Below, one piece after another: positions 58,148 to 64,000 of a stretch of 64,000 nt of DNA. The notes beneath the pieces were generated by a model. It saw only the letters and a list, made by a program, of their open reading frames with translations, was not told where the DNA came from and ran no database searches. Position 1 is the first letter of the stretch, and every line of letters starts with the position of its first letter. Both the position numbers and the translations under genes were made by a program. The stretch spans positions 1,922,001 through 1,986,000 of the forward strand of contig OZ244789.1 in NCBI GenBank assembly GCA_965219705.1, written 5' to 3'. The stretch is from JAJECS01 sp965219705 (lineage in GTDB: Bacteria > Chloroflexota > UBA11872).

Positions 58148-59602
58148 TTACTCGATGCCATAGCTGGTCCACCGTTCGTCGACCTGCGTCACGACGCGCT
58201 CGTCCATCACGATATCGGGCGGCCACTCGCGCGGAAAGCCTTCTTCCGGCACCTTGCGCGTGGCGTCGATGCCCAGCTTGCCGCCCACGTTCGCGTGGGT
58301 GGTGGCGAATTCCAGTGCGTCCATCACGCCGCGGGCGTGCTCCGTATCCCGGGATGGGTCCGTGTTGGCCCCGACGCGCCACAGGACCTCGCTCAGGTCC
58401 TGCACGTCCACGTCGGCGTCCACCACGATCACGTACTTGGTGAACATCAGCTGACCCACGCCCCAGATGGCATGCATCACCTTGCGCGCCTGACCCGGAT
58501 AGCGCTTGCGAATCGACACGATGGCGAAGTTGTGGAACACGCCGTGGACGGGCAGGTTCATGTCGACGATTTCGGGAATGACCATCCGCACGAGCGGCAG
58601 GAACAGCCGCTCCGTGGCTTTTCCGATCCATCCGTCCTCCATGGGCGGCCGCCCCACGATGGTGGAGACGAATATCGGATCCCGCCGCCGCGTCACCGCC
58701 GTCAGGTGGAATACGGGGTAGGGCTCGGCGAGCGAGTAGTAGCCGGTGTGGTCGCCAAAGGGGCCTTCCATCCGGGACTCCTGAGGGTCCACGTAGCCCT
58801 CGAGCACGATCTCCGCACGTGCCGGCACCAAAATGTCGACCGTCTGCGCGCGCACCATCTCGACGGACGCGCCCCGCAGGAATCCGGCGAACACCAGCTC
58901 GTCGACATCGGGCGGCAAAGGCGCCGTGGCCGCGTACAGCAGGACCGGTTCGGCACCGATGGCGATGGCCACTTCGAGTCGGGTGCGCTCTTCGCCGCTG
59001 CGGCGCCAATGCTCCGCGCCGCCCTTGTGCAGCTGCCAGTGCATGCCGAGCGTCTGCGAGTCGAAGACTTGCAGCCGATACATGCCCACATTGCGCTTGC
59101 CGCTGCCGGGGTCGTGGGTGAACACCAGCGGCATGGTGATGTAAGGACCGCCGTCCTCCGGCCAGCAGGTGGGAATGGGCAGGCCGTCCAGCGAGGGTGC
59201 CGCCGTTTCGACGATGTCCTGCACCGGACCGGCGCGCACGGTTCGCGGGCCGATGCGGCCCACGCGCACGATCTCGCCCAGCGTCTGCAACTTGCCCCAA
59301 ATGCTGGCGGGCGGGGGGCTCATGGCGAGATCCAGCAGCCGCTCGATGCGCGTCTCCAACTCCGACCAGGCGTCCACGCCCAGAGCCCAGGCCATCCGCT
59401 GCTGGGTGCCGAGCAGGTTGATCGCCAGCGGCACGTCGGAGCCCTTCACGTTCTCGAACAGCAGGGCCGGGCCGTCTGCCTTCATCACACGATCGGCGAT
59501 TTCGGTGATCTCGAGATGCGGGTCGACCTCGACGCCAATCCGGCGCAGCTGTCCCATCTGCTCGATGTGGTCCACGAAAGCGCGGAGGTCGCGGAATGCC
59601 AT
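58148..59602 (-). CDS. ubiD: UbiD-family decarboxylase
   Basis: The 484-residue protein matches UbiD: AFRDLRAFVDHIEQMGQLRR, LFENVKGSDVPLAINLLGTQ, IPTCWPEDGGPYITMPLVFT, MYRLQVFDSQTLGMHWQLHK, and DPQESRMEGPFGDHTGYYSL with the catalytic Glu region. It decarboxylates an aromatic acid with prenylated FMN supplied by UbiX. It lies 72 bases upstream of ubiA on the same strand; the three genes likely form one operon. 484 residues is usual. Confidence 0.94.
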   Translation of the reverse strand: MAFRDLRAFVDHIEQMGQLRRIGVEVDPHLEITEIADRVMKADGPALLFENVKGSDVPLAINLLGTQQRMAWALGVDAWSELETRIERLLDLAMSPPPASIWGKLQTLGEIVRVGRIGPRTVRAGPVQDIVETAAPSLDGLPIPTCWPEDGGPYITMPLVFTHDPGSGKRNVGMYRLQVFDSQTLGMHWQLHKGGAEHWRRSGEERTRLEVAIAIGAEPVLLYAATAPLPPDVDELVFAGFLRGASVEMVRAQTVDILVPARAEIVLEGYVDPQESRMEGPFGDHTGYYSLAEPYPVFHLTAVTRRRDPIFVSTIVGRPPMEDGWIGKATERLFLPLVRMVIPEIVDMNLPVHGVFHNFAIVSIRKRYPGQARKVMHAIWGVGQLMFTKYVIVVDADVDVQDLSEVLWRVGANTDPSRDTEHARGVMDALEFATTHANVGGKLGIDATRKVPEEGFPREWPPDIVMDERVVTQVDERWTSYGIE

Positions 59603-59617
59603 GGCGGAAGCCCGGCG

Positions 59618-60472
59618 CTACGCCCCGACCAGCGCGGCGAGCGGCAGGTCCATGAGCGACTCGACCACATAGTCCGGTTGTTGATGGGCGGGCGCGCTCG
59701 CGGCCTCGGCGGCCGACGTGACGCCGGTGAGCACCAGGACGGAGGCGGCGCCAATGGCGCGGGCGCCGGCAATATCCGCGGTCAGCATGTCGCCCAGCAC
59801 CACCAGGTCGGCGGCGTCCACCCCCGCGCGCTCCATGATGACCTGAAACATATGCGCCGACGGCTTGCCGACGATCACCGGCTCTTGTCCGGTCACGGCG
59901 CTGACGGCGGCCGTGATGGCGCCCGCGCCCGGCACGGGGCCCGTCGGCGTCGGATAGTGCGGGTCGGTGTTGACGGCGAGGTAGGTGGCGCCGTCCAACA
60001 TGATGGCGCGAGTCGCGCGTCGTAGCTTGGCGTAGGTCAATTCGAAGTCCACGCCCACGACGACGACCTCGGGAACGTCGTCGTCCGCCCAGGTCGTGAC
60101 GTCGTAGCCGGCGGCTGCGATTTGTGCCGCCAGACTGCCGCTGCCCAACACGAGCACGCAGCAAGGGGCCGGATGATGCATGCGCAGATACGACACGCTG
60201 GCTACCACGGCCGACACGATGCTCTCGGGGCCGGCGCTGATGCCCAGTCCCTGCAACTTCGCCGCCAGCTCCACCGGCGTCTGCCGCGAGTTGTTGGTGA
60301 TGAAGAGGGTCGGGAGGCCCAGATGCTGCACCGCGGCCACGGCTTCGGCCGCACCCGGGATCAGCTCGGGCCCGCGGTAGACCACGCCGTCCATGTCGAA
60401 CGCGAAGGCGCGCCGCCGGATCGGAACGAGCGCCGGCTCGCCATCGTGCCGGTGCGGCGCGACCGTCGGCAT
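59618..60472 (-). CDS. HAD-IIA family phosphatase (NagD/phosphoglycolate-like)
   Basis: The 284-residue protein has the HAD motif I AFDMDGVVYRGPELIPGAAE, motif II LFITNNSRQT, IVGKPSAHMFQVIMERAG (motif III Lys), and LVVLGDMLTADIAGARAIGA (motif IV). The cap between motifs II and III is the C2a type of NagD, PGP and nitrophenylphosphatase. It dephosphorylates small phosphate esters. Its ATG overlaps the dehydrogenase stop as TGATG, so translation is coupled; the pair may act on 3-phosphoglycerate-type intermediates, which is inference. Confidence 0.9.
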   Translation of the reverse strand: MPTVAPHRHDGEPALVPIRRRAFAFDMDGVVYRGPELIPGAAEAVAAVQHLGLPTLFITNNSRQTPVELAAKLQGLGISAGPESIVSAVVASVSYLRMHHPAPCCVLVLGSGSLAAQIAAAGYDVTTWADDDVPEVVVVGVDFELTYAKLRRATRAIMLDGATYLAVNTDPHYPTPTGPVPGAGAITAAVSAVTGQEPVIVGKPSAHMFQVIMERAGVDAADLVVLGDMLTADIAGARAIGAASVLVLTGVTSAAEAASAPAHQQPDYVVESLMDLPLAALVGA

Positions 60473-61452
60473 CAGTCCGAGTAGAGGCCGTTCACGACCA
60501 TCTCGCGCCGCCAGGACCCGCGTAGGACATCGATGATGTTCTGCGCGGACATCTCGGCCATGCGCACCACGCAGTCGGTGGAGATGCCCGCGACGTGGGG
60601 CGTGGCAATCACATTCGGCAGCTGGGCCAGACGGTGGTCCGGCGGCGGCTCCTGCGCGCGCACGTCCAACGCGGCGCCGGCGATGCCGCCGTGCGTCAGC
60701 GCCGCGTACAGCGCGTCCTCGTCCACGAGACCCCCGCGGGCGGTGTTGACGAGATAGGCGGTGGGCTTCATCAACCCCAGCCGTCGCTCGTTCACGAGGT
60801 TGACCGTCTCCGGCGTCGTATTCACGTGCAGGGTCACGTAGTCCGCGCGGCGGAACAGATCGTCAAGCTCGACGAGCTCGATGCCGTTGTCGGCGATGAA
60901 CTGCTGGTCGGGGTATGGCTCGGCCGCGATGAGCTCCGCATCGAACCCGGCCAGCCGCCGCACGACGCTGCGGCCGATGCGCCCAAGCCCCACCACGCCG
61001 ATGGTCTTGCCGCGAATTTCATTCATCAGGCCGCGCGTCCAGTCGCCGCGGGCGGTGTTGGAGACGTAGTCGCACAGCTCCCGCGCTAGGGCCAGGATCA
61101 TGGCCACGGCCGATTCGGCGACGGTGGTGTCGTTCGAGCCGGCGGCGATCATGGCCACCACGTTGTGGTCGGCCGCCGCGGTGGTGTCGATGGCGTCGTA
61201 GCCCACCCCAACGCGCGAGACCGCGCGCAGCTCGGGCGTGCTCTCGAAGACCGCGCGCGTGTATGACTCGCTGCTGGCCACCGTGGCCGTTATGCCGCGC
61301 AGCAGCTCGATGAGCTGCGCCTCGGTGGGATAGAGCTGATCGTCGGGAACGTCGGCCATGACCACCTCGTGGCCGGCCTGGTGCAAGAGGTCGCGCCAGG
61401 TGGTGTTGGGGGACTTCATGGCGAGTCGGGAGGTCACAAGGACGCGGGCCAC
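60472..61452 (-). CDS. D-isomer 2-hydroxyacid dehydrogenase (phosphoglycerate-dehydrogenase-like)
   Basis: The 326-residue protein has the NAD loop IGVVGLGRIGRSVVRRL, SAVAMILALARELC, HVNTTPETVNLVNERRLGLM, VNTARGGLVDEDALYAAL with the catalytic Arg, GAALDVRAQEPPPDH with the Glu, and VIATPHVAGIS with the His. It may be phosphoglycerate, glyoxylate or erythronate dehydrogenase; the ACT domain of full SerA is absent. GTG 61452 is chosen because AGGAG sits six bases upstream; the longer frame from 61488 has no ribosome site. It overlaps the HAD gene start by one base. Confidence 0.88.
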   Translation of the reverse strand: MARVLVTSRLAMKSPNTTWRDLLHQAGHEVVMADVPDDQLYPTEAQLIELLRGITATVASSESYTRAVFESTPELRAVSRVGVGYDAIDTTAAADHNVVAMIAAGSNDTTVAESAVAMILALARELCDYVSNTARGDWTRGLMNEIRGKTIGVVGLGRIGRSVVRRLAGFDAELIAAEPYPDQQFIADNGIELVELDDLFRRADYVTLHVNTTPETVNLVNERRLGLMKPTAYLVNTARGGLVDEDALYAALTHGGIAGAALDVRAQEPPPDHRLAQLPNVIATPHVAGISTDCVVRMAEMSAQNIIDVLRGSWRREMVVNGLYSD

Positions 61453-61509
61453 AAGCTGCTCCTGTTGAGACGGCGGGCGAGCGACCATTCTAACGGTGCG
61501 CGCGGACGG

Positions 61510-61974
61510 CTATCGGCTCAGCTCCGCGGGACGATCGACGATGGCGAAGCTGATCTCGCCCTCGGCGACGAGTTGATCGCCGATGGTCGCCCGTCCGCGC
61601 CCGCGCCCGAAGTTGGCGCGCACCCGCAGCAACTCCGTCTCCAGCCGGACCTGATCGCCCGGCCGGGCCGGGGTGCGGAACTTCCATTTGTCCAGCCCGG
61701 TGAGCATGGCGATCTTGTCGCGATTGGCCGGCAGCCCCAGCGCGGCCACCCCGCCAACCTGTGCCAGCGCCTCGACGATGATCACGCCCGGCATCACCGG
61801 AAATCCGGGAAAGTGCCCCCGCAGCACGTTCGCCTCGAGCGCCGCGATGTCGTCGATATACCCCACCGCGCGCCGCCCATACTCGATCTCCACGATGCGG
61901 TCGATGAAGAGAAAGGGCTCCCGATGCGGGATGACCGCTTCGATCCCGTCGCGGTCGAGTAGAGGCTGTGTCAT
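61510..61974 (-). CDS. fabZ: 3-hydroxyacyl-[acyl-carrier-protein] dehydratase FabZ
   Basis: The 154-residue protein is FabZ, which dehydrates 3-hydroxyacyl-ACP in fatty acid synthesis. EAVIPHREPFLFIDRIVEIE, GHFPGFPVMPGVIIVEALAQ with the catalytic His and Glu, and KWKFRTPARPGDQVRLE are conserved. ATG 61974 gives the family N-terminus; the longer frame to 62382 is not protein-like. Other fab genes are not adjacent. Start is near a divergent gene. Confidence 0.94.
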   Translation of the reverse strand: MTQPLLDRDGIEAVIPHREPFLFIDRIVEIEYGRRAVGYIDDIAALEANVLRGHFPGFPVMPGVIIVEALAQVGGVAALGLPANRDKIAMLTGLDKWKFRTPARPGDQVRLETELLRVRANFGRGRGRATIGDQLVAEGEISFAIVDRPAELSR

Positions 61975-62148
61975 CCGGAGCATCTCGGGCCGTGGGCCGG
62001 CGGCATTGTGGCATGAGCCGGGTAGTCCGCCCCCTACACGATTGGGAGTTGACGTACAAGTCTCGGCTAACCTAGCGCCAGCCCGGATCCCTCGGGACTC
62101 GACGCGCCTGGGGGCGCTGTGCACAGGTTGCTTTCGACGGGAGGCGGT

Positions 62149-64000
62149 ATGGCGGACAGCATCGAAGCGATCATCGAGCGGCGAATCGAGCAGAGCAATC
62201 TCGATGACGATGTGGCGATCTACGTCATGGCTGCGCTTGACGGCACGCTCGATCAATTGACCAATGGAGAGTCCGAAGAAAGAGGCGGCGCGCGGCCGCA
62301 GGCGGCAGTCGACGCGACGGCACCTACCAGAGCTTTTTTGGAGCGCGTATCGGTCACGGCGTTCCGGGGTATTGGACCGCAAACAGATCTGGAGGTCGTT
62401 CCCGGCCCCGGGCTGACGCTGGTCGTCGGCGCCAACGGGACCGGGAAGTCCAGCTTCGCCGAGGGGCTGGAGTTCCTGCTAACCGGGGAGAACTCACGCT
62501 GGGCAGGGAAGGCTAAGGAGTGGCAGCAAGGCTGGCGCAATCTTCACAGTGAGGAGGCGCCCCGGCTGCTGGCCCATTTCGCCGTGGAGGGCGAAACCGG
62601 GCCGGCCGTGGTTTCGCGTCTCTGGCGTCCCGAGGCCACCGAGCTTGACGATCACGCGACCGAGACGGATATCGACGGAGAGCGCAGGGCGGGACTAGCC
62701 GCCCTGGGCTGGGAAACGGCGCTGGACACGCATCGTCCTTTCCTCTCGTACAGCCAACTCAGCGAGATCGTGGAGAAGGGCCCGTCGGCAAGATTCGACG
62801 CGATGGCCGCCAGCCTGGGCCTGGAAAGGCTAACGGAAGCCGCGAGCGGCTGCGCAGCCGGCGCCTGGCCGACCAGCGGGCTTATCAGAGCGCACGTGAT
62901 CAGTGCGACGAGTTGCTGTCCGAGTTCGCCGCGCTGGACGACGAGCGCGCGCACGCGGTCCACGCGGCGCTGGCGAACGAGCCCTGGGACCTCAACGCGA
63001 TCCATCTGGTCCTCGAAGGCGTGCTCGACGACGACGCTGATCGTCCGCTCGATCTGCTGCGGCGGCTGGCCGCGATCGAGTTCCCGTCGGTTGAGGAGGT
63101 CAAGGACTGCCACGATCAGTTGCACGACGCCTATGCGTGGCTGGACGCCATTGAGGGAAGCAATGCGGCGCGCGCGGTGCGTCTGGCTCAGGTCATGCAG
63201 GCGGCGCTGCGCGTGCACGAACAGGATGGGGATCAGCCCTGCCCCGTGTGTCAGACCGGACAGATAGACAGCCAATGGAGGGCCACTGCCTCAAAGCGCC
63301 TAGCGAGCCTCGTGGAAGAAGCGGAAGAGGCGAGCCAAGCCACTGTGCATTTGCGCGAATTGATTGAGCAATGCGAGTCGCTCATACGGCAGCCGCCGGA
63401 CTGGCTCGCGGACGCCGAGCGAGTAGGCATTGATGCGTCGGAGGTATGTCGAGCATGGGATTGGTGGGAACGCTCACTCGATGATGAGCCGGGTCTGCCA
63501 GACCCCGACAAGCTTTGGCAAGAAATTCACATGCAAGACCACGCGCTCATGATCGACGTCCCCAATCCGTCTAATTACACTATTGTGCCCACCCCTAGCG
63601 ACTCAACACTCACACTGAGTGCTCAGGGACTGCTCGCAGTCGCCGGACGGCTGATAGAGCGCGGGGCGAGGGTGCGTGACGCATTAGAGCCGATGCGCGA
63701 GCAGGCGCGTGCGGAACTGGACCGCCGGGAGGACCTTTGGCGTCCATTTCGGCGGCGGTTGCTGGAGTGGCTGCCGGACGGTCGGCGCGGTCAACAGGCG
63801 TCAAAGCGGGTTGACGCGGTCCAGGCAGCTGAAGACTGGCTCGCTGGCGAAGAAGACGACATCCGTGCTGAGCGCTTCCGGCCAATCGCGCAGCGGGCGC
63901 GGGACAATTGGAAGCTGATGGGTCGGGGGAGCAGCGTCTCGCTGGATGACCTGGCGCTCATGGGCCGGGCAAACACTCGCCGCCTCAACCTCGCCACCAG
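62149..64000 (+). CDS. Rad50/SMC-like ATPase with CxxC zinc hook, frameshifted and truncated by window edge
   Basis: From ATG 62149 (ribosome site GGAGG at 62140-62144) the protein reads FLERVSVTAFRGIGPQTDLE and the Walker A GANGTGKSS near residues 94-102, then LSYSQLSEIVEKGPSARFDA (Q-loop-like). At about 62843 one G is missing: frame 1 turns into nonsense while frame 3 continues ERLRSRRLADQRAYQSARD. Read that way it is open to 64000 and includes helical coiled-coil sequence and QPCPVCQTGQID, a Rad50-type zinc hook. It would be an SMC/Rad50-related DNA-binding ATPase, perhaps part of a defence or repair system. The frameshift may be a sequencing error or a real mutation. The C-terminal Walker B lies beyond the window. 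Confidence 0.72.

Noticed and set aside
57482..60025. 847-codon open frame on the plus strand
   Set aside because: Antisense to ubiA, ubiD and the HAD gene; composition typical of shadow frames (His/Arg/Gln-rich), no motif.

Overview
The window reads as chromosomal DNA of a high-GC bacterium, most likely an uncultured Chloroflexota of the SAR202/Dehalococcoidia kind. That placement is an inference from gene content: a K+-independent membrane pyrophosphatase, a compact arg cluster, secreted proteins with FGFP-type modules typical of Chloroflexota, ubiA/ubiX/ubiD, and many accessory catabolic genes (phytanoyl-CoA dioxygenase, FAH-family, HpcH aldolase, CehA/McbA hydrolase, TIM-barrel isomerase and amidohydrolase). 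No rRNA is present to settle it.

Region 1 (1-10 kb) is an accessory, defence-like island. It holds the tail of a HigA-type antitoxin, a REP-associated tyrosine transposase (RAYT) with copies of a candidate cognate palindrome, a gene remnant, an AT-richer TPR/HEPN protein of the LA2681 type, and an MNT nucleotidyltransferase/HEPN pair. The pair lies between the intact C-terminus of a 1485-residue Eco57I-like restriction-modification protein and a second, orphan copy of that C-terminus. The RM gene carries two in-frame low-complexity inserts made of the same small palindromic repeats that form a three-unit composite array at 9.1-10.0 kb.

Region 2 (10-22 kb) is core metabolism, all on the plus strand: hisC, hppA, uppP, argC-argJ-argB-argD-argH, lysC and a bifunctional-nuclease-family gene. 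argF, argG and carAB are not here.

Region 3 (22-48.7 kb) mixes housekeeping and accessory genes: a secreted glycosidase-like protein carrying a CxxCH motif and a C-terminal beta domain, endonuclease V coupled to a methyltransferase, a sugar nucleotidyltransferase, a VOC protein, an nrdR with two zinc ribbons and apparently a CTG start, an alpha/beta hydrolase, a FAD oxidoreductase, polX, a secreted trypsin-like protease, small-molecule catabolic enzymes, a tRNA-Arg(GCG) wedged between two genes, rfbB, a nucleoside phosphorylase, isocitrate dehydrogenase, purE, PhyH and a CehA/McbA hydrolase.

Region 4 (48.7-64 kb) begins with a second accessory patch: a beta-CASP-type metallo-beta-lactamase protein coupled by ATGA to an AT-rich PD-(D/E)XK-type gene, an MscS channel, and a Phd-type antitoxin coupled to a DUF429 RNase H-like gene instead of a usual toxin. 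A flavin amine oxidase, an amidohydrolase and a K+ channel follow. Then come fabZ, a 2-hydroxyacid dehydrogenase, a HAD phosphatase and ubiD-ubiA-ubiX, all on the minus strand. The window ends in a Rad50/SMC-like ATPase gene with a zinc-hook CPVC motif and a one-base frameshift, cut by the window edge.

The most unusual signals are the NrdR zinc-ribbon duplication with CTG initiation, the Phd-DUF429 and MBL-nuclease cassettes, the MNT-HEPN module placed between duplicated RM 3' ends, and the repeat families that have entered coding sequence in frame.
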